DNA of 64,000 bases from Cynocephalus volans (taxonomy: Eukaryota; Chordata; Mammalia; Dermoptera; Cynocephalidae): the NCBI RefSeq assembly GCF_027409185.1, contig NC_084472.1, positions 89,668,427 through 89,732,426 of the forward strand, given 5' to 3'. Both the position numbers and the translations under genes were made by a program. A model generated the notes under the pieces. That model saw nothing but the letters and a program-made list of their open reading frames with translations. It searched no databases and was not told where the DNA came from. Position 1 is the first letter of the stretch. Each line of letters starts with the position of its first letter. Below are positions 12,001-24,000 of this stretch, piece after piece.

Positions 12001-15000
12001 GAAAAATCCTATTTTAGCTCCATGACACAGCATTACACACTACAGAAGTAATTAGAAACAGCAAACATTTATCATTGCTGCAGGGGTTACACAACACATA
12101 CACACACACAGACAACACATGAGACTTCAGTTTTAGCGTTTCAGGCCTGTTTCCAGACATCTTGAAGTTCCTAAGTATAGGTAGCTTTTTAAAAATTGTT
12201 TTTGTATTTACTAGTCATTGTATAACATAGAAATGTGGTATTTCTCTTGATCACGCTGAAGGTACAGGAGTTAGCATGAAACCAGGGTATGTTATTTTTA
12301 GTCATGATTATAGAGGTTCTACTATTTTAGCTTTGTGATAAATATCTACTGAATGAGTGACATGGAATTATACTCTAAATATTTTTAGCATTCCAGAAAC
12401 TTTAGGTCTAATTTATTCTCAAAATAAAAATGTAACTACCTGCCTATAGTCCAATCTTATTAAAGTTTCATTTTCTTTTATTTGAATCTAACTAAGAATT
12501 TCTGATAAGCTGCTGGACATGCTGAAGTTGAGACCATGGGATATCTAATACCAGAGTGGCTTGCCATTCAGCTATAATGTATTGCATGATTCTTTTTCCT
12601 GTCTAGTGCAAACCGCACTGGTCAGTCATAGGGACCTGACACATAGTCTGCATATTTTAAATTTAAAAAAGGAGATTCAAAAGTTGATGCAACGGAAGTA
12701 TAAATGGTCCCCGGCTTGAAAGCAGAAACCACTAGGAAGGTACACTATGGTTCACTGTTTAAAAATTAAAACTCAGGAGGCTTTTGTTTGGTGTGGCTCG
12801 CCTCCCAGATATACCTCTACAAGGACAGTTAGGTACATATGGTCCATTAGCAACTCACTGGAGATCACTTTATAAACTCACAAGATTCTGAGGTGTGTGG
12901 GAAGTAAGAAGTAACACATGGAAGATAGGATCTAATGACCCTTGATCCTTTAGGGGTAAGTAAATCCTACAGGGCAGCAGCCAACCAAAGCCTCTCTGTC
13001 TCCAACACCTAGCACAGTGCCTGCACACAGCTGGCACTCAATAAATATTCACGAAAGGAATGAATGGTGCCCACTGTTTCTCTTATAGTATAAAATCCAA
13101 AATTACTCAGAAAGGATAAAAAGAAGCCTCTTGGTCAGTTTATAAATTAGTTGCACAGTTGTGTACAGGGAGCATAGTTAAGCTAAAGATCATCCTCCTT
13201 TTCCAAGGGCACTAGGATATTGGTGAAAAACTTAAAGTCAACTTGTGCATTATGAACAAAGCACAATCAAAAATAAAGACTTCTTACAGCACAGAAGCCT
13301 CACTAGGCTTTGTAAGATTTGAATTCATAAAAATTTTACTTTCACAGTTAATCTTCCTGGAATCATGTCCATATTCCTCCAGAATTCTTCTGTACCCTCC
13401 AAAAGTTGGAGCTTCTAATTTTAAAATGAATGATTAAAGTTCAAATCTACAGTTCCGACCCAGAAAAAGAATTTACACTCTTTTGAATCATTTGCACCAT
13501 TTCTAAAATGGGGCTGAGCAAATAATTCTCTACGGGGATACACATCAAACTTACCAGCAATAGTTGCTCATACATGTGTGCAAGTGGTAAAAACGAAATG
13601 TGTGTGTCACTGGTATTCAAGGCAAGTATTTTCTGTAAAACACAACAACTTAGCAGAACACAAACAAACAAGCAAGCAAGCACAACAAAACTAAATGCCT
13701 ACCTCTACGACTCTTTCAAACATATGGGCGAGAGGTAAGAAAGATATCAAAGTATCATCTGGGCAAGGATTGACTGAATTCTGTAAACAAAGACACCAGC
13801 ATAGCAGAAGAGCATTAAGAATTCCAGCAATTTTCCATTTTACATCAGAGAGCACATAGTACCTTACCATTAAGGAGAAACAGCTTTTCGCTTATGGTCT
13901 GCAATTTTTTCTCACCAAAGAATAAATTGAAAAGTAATACTTTAATTATTCTAGTAGAGGAGTGGTCATTCTTAATGACAAAGTAAATTCACTTTAGGAC
14001 TTTAATCAAAACAAAGAAAATTTTGCTCAAATTTAACTGGTAAGGGATTATGTGTTCTGACCATTTAGTATTTCAGAGTTACAGTACCCCACTACCTAGC
14101 AAGTTCAATTCCACCTTAAGGTAAGAAATATAAGATCCATTCCAACATAAGATAGCATATTATGTTGCAAAGGGAAAATGAGACAGAAGAAAAGAGAAAT
14201 TTTGTTTCCAAGGTACTTTTATTTACAGTATAAATGTATCTAGAGTATTTGAGTTTGATCAACATTTTACCTTAAAGATTTACTTTGCCCCATGAAAAAT
14301 ATCTGAATTTGTTTAACATAACCTCATTTCAGGCACTGGGGGATTTGCTCTCCTATATACTGCTGACTGTGATGGGTCCAGAGGAAGATTAAATTTGGAC
14401 ACCTGTTTTCCCTCAGAATGGGCCTTACATAGTGGCAGGCACAACGTAAGTTTGCATAGAATGTTCATTTATTAACAAACAATTTTGGCTAAAACAGGGG
14501 GTTGCCAACAGGAAGTGCAACCACACCAACTAAGAAATGAGTATATTGTCAAGTTACCTAGGGGGTGATGCACCTACTTCTGAGCCATGCCCATGCCCTC
14601 CCCAAAGCTGGGTCATCCTTAATAATTATGTGACAAGAGATAAAAGCCCCAGTTCTGGGCAGACACAGAAACCTGGAAGTGTTGGATGTAGGCTGAGCAT
14701 GCTATAGTCTTAGCTTGATTTTATTTAAATGTGACCTGCATCCCAACTAGTACTTCTCAGCATGAAATTGTTATATAATGAGAAGTCAGACTCAATAATA
14801 TCTATATTTTTCAATTTTCTCATTTAGTACAAAAAATAATGTCTATTATCATGATCAGAAATTTTACAAAGTTGAGAATGTTCCTTTATATTATAACTGA
14901 TTTTAAACAAAGTTCTATAATAATTTCCCAATGAGCCAGCAAGTTTTCTTTAAAGGCCAATTAGGAAATTAAAATTTCACTTTGGTAAGGTACTAAATGT

Positions 15001-18000
15001 TGAACTCTATTTACAAAGTATACACCCAAAAGGGTATTTGGGACTAAGAAAGTATGAGTAGAGTGAAATAAGTGGCAAGATCCCTCAAAGATCAATCATC
15101 TACAGCCACCAAAGTTGTCCATTCCCCAAGACCAGTAAGCACAGGCTCCTGTCACAAAAATGCAGACTACAGAAAACTCCCAAGAGCTGTAAAAGCAAAT
15201 TACATCAAATGTGAAAAGAGTACGAGGGAAAGGCATTATATTGTTTAATAAATACCTTTTTAAAAGGCAAGTTTGAAATATACTCTTGGTGCTATGGACT
15301 CAATTTTGTTCTCCCAAATTCACACGTTGAAGTCCTAATCCCCAATGTATTTGGAGAGGGGTCTTGATCTGATACGGCTGGTGTCCTTATAAGAAGAGGA
15401 AGAGACACTAGAGTTCTCTCTCCATTCATGCACAGCGGAAAGGCCATGTGAGGACCCAGCAAGAAGATGCCCGTCTGCCAGCCAGGAAGAGAGCCCTCAC
15501 CAGAAACCACATTTGCCGGCAGTTGATCCTAAACTTCTAGACTCCAGAACTGTGAGAAAATAAATGTCTGTTGTTTAAGCTACCCAGTCTGTGGTATTTT
15601 GTTATGGTAACCTGAGCAGACTAAGACACTTGGATGGCAAACTTTACGATGACAGGAAATTAACTGAAGTTCAAGGCTTTAATCCTTCTCATACAATGGA
15701 AGTCAAATTGATCACAATAAATAATAATAATTCAAAAACCTTCAGCAGCCTTTAACATTTCATTGCTAACTTAAATTATTTTCCCAACACTAGAATGGTA
15801 GATAAAAGCATTAAAGAGTCATCTCTTCTCTGTCCTTTTCTGGAAATATTTATAGGGCAGTATCCAAATAAAGTTTCGCTATATAAAAGTTGTAGAAAAT
15901 TCCATCTGTCAAGTCACCTTAAGGGTCACATGCAAAAGTTGGAGATCAGGCCCACAATAAAAATCATTTGAGAGAAGTTCGTGACCTTTGGCTGTATTAA
16001 AGTTCAGACCTTATCTATATTCCAGACGGTGTTCTAAATACAACATGGACATAACACGGCAGTGCTGCCTTTACCATGTTGATTCTTGAGGACTAATACC
16101 AACCAAAAAATATGAAGAAAGACGACAATATCCCAAGAAGTTACCTCTGTCACTTTCACAAAAGCTGAACAGTCGCTCACTATATTTCGATGAGAGATCA
16201 GGGCTCCTTTGGGGTTGCCTGTGGAGCACATATGAAGCAGAACAAAGTTAGATTTAAGAAACCCCATCACAGAATGACAGAAGGAAGCCCAGAAACCCTA
16301 CACAATTAGAGCCTCAAATACCTCTGCTGTTAGGTACACCTGTGAAAGCCAGATGTTGAGTAACATTAAATTCCTGAGTAACTTGCAATCCTTTCAATGA
16401 AACTTACTATCTAAAAATTACCTACAACAATCTTTATTAATATGAGCAAATTTTAGAGGGTGTGTGTAATAATAAGAGAAGAAAACTCAGGAATTTTATT
16501 CCTGAGAACCACTGATATAGTCTGTCCTAGAAAGATGGGTGAATCTAACGTCACTTTCAATAAACTTTTGAGGAAATATGTGGTACTCTCAGATTCTGAG
16601 ACTACCTTAACAGAGCAACAAGAAGACAACACTTGAATCACTTCCACCTCTTTTGTTTTCAGTCCATCTACAGCTAGCTAAAAAGTCATCCAGAAAAGGG
16701 GACTGAGAATATAGACTTCCAGATACCACTTAGAAGCAAGTCTATTTCAAAACTTACCTGTAGTTCCACTGGTGAAACAAATTACTGCAAGATCTTCAGG
16801 TAATGGAGGCTAAAGAAGATTAAAAAAACTAATAAAGCTGGTATAAATTTGAATGGAAAAGAAAACTATAAGCCATAAGGTATTGCCCAAGATTTCTACT
16901 GGTCTCCAATGATAGTAGATATTGAAAACTACATAGAGGGTTACAGCAGGGTCTGAAACAGTGTACTTACCTTGGGCTTCTGTCTGTTGGCTCTTCCCAG
17001 GTCCTTAATTAGAAGAGAAAAAAAAAAAAACCTTAAATGGAAACGTTTTCCAACTCAAAGAATAAGGTCACATCAAGCCAAGTCTGTGGCCAGGAGGAGA
17101 AGAGAAGGTGGGGAAAAAAGAAGTTACAGATGTTCCTCAGCATACCATGGGGTTATATCCCGATAGACCCATTGTAAGTTGGAAATACCGTTCATTTAAT
17201 ACACCTAATCTACCAAATATCATAGTTTAGCCTAGACTACCTTCTAGGTGCTCAGAACACTTACATTAGCCTACATTTGGGCAAAATCATCTAAAACAAA
17301 GCCTATTTAATAATAAAATGTGGAGTATCTCTTCTAATTTATGGAATACTGTGCTAAAGCATCATTGTAAAGTCAAAAAACCATAAGTTGAACCATTAGA
17401 AGTCAGGAACCATTTGTATACTATTGTGAAAGGGGATTAAAAGTTAAAAAAAAAATTTGGGAAATGTTAGGTAAAAAGTTAGCTAAAACATCAATTTAAC
17501 AATGAAACATACCCATTGATGCTGATGGAATCATGTTCTATGCTTCTGTGTGTGTACGTGTGTGTGCACGAGGGCAGAAGGTTCTGTTAGAACAAACAGC
17601 AGTTTCCCTATGATGATTACGTTCTTCAGGAAAAGTTCTATAGATCCTTTCTTATAGCCTCAAATTCTTTGTAGAAGGAGGAGAACTATAAATATAATTT
17701 AAAAACCCTATTTATAAAATTTCAGAAAAATATAACATCTTCAAAAAGAGAATGACTTACTCTAGCCTGTTACTTCCTATGATGTGCAGTTAAAAAGATC
17801 CTCATTTTGCCAGCTTCCTTGGATTGAACTCTAATCCAAGTCCAACTGGGGACATCAGCTTCTTATATGATCTGATATCAAACAACTAATTTAAATATGG
17901 ACCACACTCATTTTCCTAGAATGTTTACCTTTAAAGTGATGATTAATGTGAATATTAAGAAATTTGTAAGAAAACAAACCAAATCAGACATCTACACTGG

Positions 18001-21000
18001 AAAATCACCAGGATTTTACAAAAGCAACCTGAGAAAAAGAATGATGAGGCAGAGTTCTACATCTAGCTGAGTTTTAGAGACAATCAGTAAATAAAAGACA
18101 TTACGGCTTAAAGAGGACATATAAACTTAGATTTATATGTCTGAAAGTGAAATTCACATTTCTGGCATTTATTGGCATGGCTTGTCAGTGCTCTGGAATA
18201 AATATGTGAGCACTGTAACCCACTTTGAGAAAGTACTTCTGTAAGATGTGATGTATTAACAGTGGGCATGCACGTAGAATTCTTGTTTCCAGTAATAACA
18301 CAGAAATTTCTGCTCTTTTATGGGTTGCTGAGATGACTGGCCAGAGGTGGGATTGCACGGTGGCAAGACATTTGATCCAAAATGACCCCAGAAACCCTTC
18401 AGAGCAGTGGGAAGAGAGGAATGACTCACCTCCATGGCCTTCAGGCTGATGATCTCCACCCCACACTTCTTGCCTTGTTCCACCAGATCACTGCCATAGG
18501 CATCCATGAGAACTATGACTTTAAGGCCTGGTGTTAACTTTTTTTCTACACCTTCTAATAAGAGTGTGGCCTTCTCTGGCTTGTCAACAAAAATCAGAGA
18601 GAGTTCAGCTATAAATGAAGAGATACAATGAAGAATAAGCTCTGGGATGTTAAATCCTGACTCTCTAATATCTGACACAAGGTTATTTTAAGTACTACAT
18701 TCTTTGAAAAGAAAGGTAGATATACATTTAAACATAAAATCCCTATCAAATTAAATATAAACCATTATAAAGTCACTGAATCGAACCAATAACTGGGCCA
18801 ATGTCCATCCAAAGATCACAGACAAGGGCTGACTGGTTAGCTCAGTTGGTTGAGCACCACCTTGTAACACCAAAGTCAAAGATTCAGATCCCCACACCAG
18901 CCAGCCACCAAAAAAAAAAAAAAGATCAGAGACGTACCTTTGTTGACTATGTACGTGATGGCTTCAGTTCCAAGGGTATCATAAAGTGGAACGACCACCA
19001 TTGAATAAGCAAAGCATCCCTGTTCAATAATCACCCACTGAACAAACAGGAAATGTTGGGGAGAGAAAATGAGATGTCATAATGGAATTAATGTAAGGAG
19101 AACAATACCCTAAGAGAGATTCAAAGTGAAAACATTTGATGCAGCAAATTAACATTTGTGTAGCTGCTATGTGCCAGGTACCATGAGGGATTCACAATGA
19201 GAACAAAACACTCCCTCTTCTTAAAAAGAAATTACAATCTGCTTAAAGAATTGAGGCAAATATGTGAAAAGATAATTAACAGTACAAGATAGTGACCAAC
19301 TCCGATGACTTAGAGACAGGAGAGCCCCCATGGGCTGAGGCAGTTTGAGATGCCTTTGTGGGGGAGGTAACTGAGTTTGCTCTTACAAGAGAAGCACACG
19401 TGGACAGAGAGAGAGAGAGAGAGAAAGGAAGAGATTCCAACAGAGGGGACTGCATGATCAAAAGCAGGGGGGAGGGCAGGGAGCAACCTGGCTGGCATGG
19501 ATGGTTCCAGCAGGGATGTGGAGAACGACAAGAAAGAGTGGTGGGCTGGGCTAGCCTATGTCTTTGGAGGCACCCGACTGTATCCCACAGGCAATGCAGA
19601 GCCACTGAGGGCTTCTAGGTGACACAATGGCAGTGGGGTCTGAGGAAGCTCAATCTGGTGGCAGGGTACAGTATGGCCTGGGCATAGGGGAAGGAGGGTT
19701 CATACTTGTCTAACAGGAAAACTGTTTTGGTAAAATACCCAAGAAAGGGATGAAGAAAAGAAATATGAGGATACAGTAACTGGTCAGCTTGCCTCTAAAC
19801 TCATCGGCCACACAGCAACTGAGCTACCTATCAGACAAATGTGGCAAGATCCCTCTTTCATTTATAATCCTCAGGGGCATCCCATTATTTCTGCACTTTT
19901 CAAATGAAATCCTCCTGCAGAACTCTGACACATGGCACAGATAAAAGTACGGCTACCATGGAAAGGGAGCTCAGCTCCACTCCCACTCACTTGGCTGGTA
20001 CTACGTTTTTGTGTTTTGTTTTTCTCTCCTGGAACAGATAGATGTTTGAGGTACCAACATGGAGGTCAGGTCCCAGTTCCTTGGCAGGGCACTGACAGTC
20101 CATGCTCCACTATATTAAAATGCTTCATTCCCTGACACAGACATGCTGTTTGATGTGAACATGTGGTTGCTCCTGGCATTAATTGGCCTCCCCACCCCTA
20201 TTTCCTTTGAGACTATTTAGGTACCACTTCTAGGAATCCCACCTTGACTGAGCTTCCATAATTCTTCTGGCCAGTGTCTACACATACCACATTACAGAGA
20301 AAGCATCAGCCTATAGTCTGTCTTCCTTCACGTGGTACCTCAGGAAGAAGACCCAAGTCACTGTGTGCTTCTGTGCCTGCCACAATGGCTGGCATATAGT
20401 AAGTGCCCAATAAACAAATGTTGAACTAAGTCTCTGTATAGGAAAGAGTCTACTCCTTGAAGTAAGAAATATGTTTTACAGTTACAGGTTAGTGATAAAA
20501 TTCCACTAAAATGAAAATTTTGGATGTGTTCACTTGGCATGAAAGAAACTAAATTCCATGAGCCTAGTCATAGTCCAGCTGTGGAAAATGCTGTTTTCCC
20601 CTTAGCAGAACATAAAACTTAAAGAAGCTGTTCTAATTTATAAAATAGTAAGCAGCACGGGATTGAACAAACATGTCTTTTGGACACAAGTAGGTATAAG
20701 AATAAATTCAATTTCTTCAAGCCAAATGCTTAAATTTTTCCAAGCCAGCTATGCCACTATCTGTTGACTAACAGTATAAGCAACACCTACAAAAGAGCTT
20801 CTCACTTAAATTCACTTTCATACAATTGTTTACAGAAGTACCATGCTGGGTTTAGATAGCCAAATGACAGGCATCTGAATGAAGCCCTGTCCTTCACGAG
20901 GTACTTTCCCCATTGCAGGTGATATTTTAAACTTTGTAATCTGAACAGAGGTAAAGCCTCATACCTTTCAGAAAGAAAAGATGAGAGTGTGCTATTAACA

Positions 21001-24000
21001 AAAATGCACCTACATTTCTCTTTGATTTATTAATGCTATTTTTCTAATTATAGCAGTAGTCCTTAAAGTGAGAGACATCTTAGTTATTTGTTCTCAGGAT
21101 TTTGTTCAAGGACCTGGTTTCAAACAAACAAAAACAATTTTTTTAAAAGTGATTTTTCCCCCTTTTTAAAGACTAAGAAGGCGCCTTGGCTCAGGTCTTC
21201 ATAGGTGTAACTTTCTCATGAATAAGACAAAACCATATTCTCAGTAGAAATCATACCACAAAATCTGATCTCAAGCAGAAGTAGGTGTGAACTGTGACTG
21301 GTTCTTGTATCTGAGAACTCTCAATGTAGTAAGTGCCTACAGGTTAATACCTCAGGTCTATTCTGAGCAAAGATGCCAATGAACTGATCTGGGGCGGTCT
21401 TGAAGCCCTTCTGGATCAGCGCTGAGCCCACGCACTCTGACAATTCTGCAACCTAAAATGGGGAGAAAGATTCAGAAACAGCATCAGGCCCCATCTCAAG
21501 GAGCCAAGCTTACTGGATGACAGACTGTAATCACAGCCAGCAAGCCAGCAAACTATGCTACACAGAGAAGGGGAGAAGGAACAAAACAATATTGCTTTAT
21601 TTACAAATTTTTGTGAAATACAAGGTTTTTATCTGCCAGAACTTACTATTAAAAGAACTGATCTTAGGGTTCTTCCTGCAAAGCAAATTAATCTCACCCT
21701 AACAGCTGCAGGTCACAGATGATTATATGTCAGGGCTTCCTAGACATTTCTGTTTTCTATTTTAGTTTTATAAATTTATAAAAGTAATACAGGAAAATAG
21801 CTTTTTTTTTTTTTTGTATTTACAAAGATCAGCACAGCAGCCAAAATTTGTCATTTGTTATAAACACAGAAATAGCAAGCTTTTTGAGAGACCTTTAAAA
21901 AAATAAGAACAAGCTTTTATCACTAGGGTCGACAATTCCATTTTTGAGAACTTATTCTTAGGAAATAATTCCATATTAGCAGGAGGTTTTAAAAAGACTA
22001 TGTAAAAAGATATATATTTCAAAATTATCTAAAGTCAAAAAACTCTAGGGGAAAAAATACCAGAGAGTGGATGGTTAAGTAAATAACAGTAAATCTGAGA
22101 AAATGCTAATAGCTAGTAAATACTACAATTATGAAAACCATACCAAACTTAGAATAATATTATTAACAATGATAAGCAACATCAGTAAATACAAAAGTGC
22201 ACATTATTATACCAACTAAATAAAAATAGGTAGATTCACAAAATTAGGCAGGACTGCATACCCATTCCCATCCTCTCCCCACTCCTACCCCAAATAAACT
22301 AAAAATTTAAAAACACCTTAAAATTTGAAGTTCTTTTCTTTATGCTTAGTTGGTGAATTCTCTAGAGTACTCTTAGAGCACACTACTTCCTGTAGGAAAT
22401 AAAGCCACACCCACCCCCAGCCCAAATCCTGTTGGTTCTGGCACATGGTGTCATCCCAGCCCTGCCTATGGGAATTAGACTGACACTGGTGAGGTGACAG
22501 CAGGAGAACATGAACAGGCTTATTACCTTCTACTCCATGGAGTAGCTCACAACTCTGGGCTGCATTTAAGGGATCAGAACCTGGGAAATGCTTGCAACTG
22601 TTTGCAGAGCTTAACGAGATCATATGCATACATTTTATTTCTAGAAAGACGGTCCATATCCTTCAAAAATAACTCAAAGGGATTCCTAGCCTCCAAATGG
22701 TCAGATTCGTTGGGCAGAAAAAAAAAAAAAGATTTAAATGTACAAGTCCAGAGTTGGCTTCAGTTAAGGCTAGTTTTATATCATCACTAGCCTCCGACTA
22801 AAATGTACAAATAGTACACGAACACCTTCAGAACCCTCTGTGATTTTCAATCTGCCTTGAAAAATCCAATCTGCAATGGACGTGCTTTCTCTCTTCCAGG
22901 CAATAAATGTAACAGAAGTAGTTTGGAATGCATTTGAGGATTCTGGAAGGCCTTAGGACTATCATGTACTGTTATGTGTCCAGCACATACAAACTTTTTC
23001 CACCACTTGTGAAAATGAGGGATCTTGGAAACTACTGTTTGGGTAGGAAACTACTACCTGGCAGGGAAAACCCTCTGGTCACCTGAGCTACAGCTTATCA
23101 CTCCTTCACAGGCAACGCATAAGTAGCTCCGCCCTTTTACTCTCTCAAGAGTGAGACAAACGCTTCTCAGGCAAAGCCTTTTCCACTCTGTCTACCCTCT
23201 GAGGAGGGAAGGGAAGAAATCATGTGTTTCAGCCCAAGAAGAACCAACATGGCATGAGTGTGGCTCTGTGGCCCCAAATGACAACTCCCTTCGCATATAT
23301 ACCCCCAAATACCCCAACTACTAAAAATACCTTTCATACAAAACACAGGAGGAGGAAGTTAATTTTTATTCATGAATGCCACAGGGTTACCTGCCCCCAG
23401 ATCAGGAGAAGCAGCAGCCTGGGGACAGAGCCATTTCCCGGACAGCTGCACTGGAAACAAAAGGCAACAAGGCTGAAACTTTCAGCTGCACCTGCCTGTC
23501 CTCAGGGTACCCCGGGACCGGGGATGCGGATTTGTTGTAATCGTGATAAAAATAAAAAGTAATGTCTTCCTGCTCTGCTACTTGCCATTCACAAATGGCT
23601 ATTTAAACAGCTGTAGCCATCCCTCACCAGGGACTGGAGAGTGACACTTGTGTTTATACAGTCACATAGGTGTTTTTTCCAAATATCTGCATTTTTCCCT
23701 ATGGCTGACCTAGGGTTAAACAGCACCCTGGAGGTGAGCTGGCTGAGAACAGCTGTAAGGATCAGTATGATGCATTGGAAGAGCCCTTCACAAGACTGCT
23801 CAGATCTCACTTCTGGTCCTGGTTCTGCCTCTAACCAGCTGTGACCTTGGGCGAGTCACATCTCTTCCTGGGGCATGTTTTCCTCATCTATGAAATGAGA
23901 GGAACACTCTATATTGGAGTGTCTAAGTTTTTCTAGTGTCCCTCAGGCAGAGAGGAGTAATCCTATCTCGCCAGGAGGACTAGATGAGAGTCACCTGTTT

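Larger units (their letters stand above)
19038..21350 (-). other. ACSL1: Intron 5 (2.3 kb)
   Basis: Holds an ancient LINE-like copy (about 19140-19720) with an internal GA run and an L2 tail (20200-20430). 20440-21350 unrecognised. Confidence 0.7.

Noticed and set aside
14450..14710. Possible LTR-like stretch with a TATA-like 'gagataaaagcccc'
   Set aside because: No TG...CA ends or flanking duplication could be found, and the family was not recognised.
18256..18678. 140-codon open frame treated as a single exon
   Set aside because: Only 18430-18608 is coding (exon 7); both ends read into introns past good splice sites.
18824..18920. tRNA-Ile gene candidates at the SINE loci
   Set aside because: Mutated cloverleaf, A-rich tails and target-site duplications identify SINEs, not tRNA genes.
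22719..22731. Poly(A) run that could mark a retrocopy
   Set aside because: No upstream element and no flanking direct repeat recognised.
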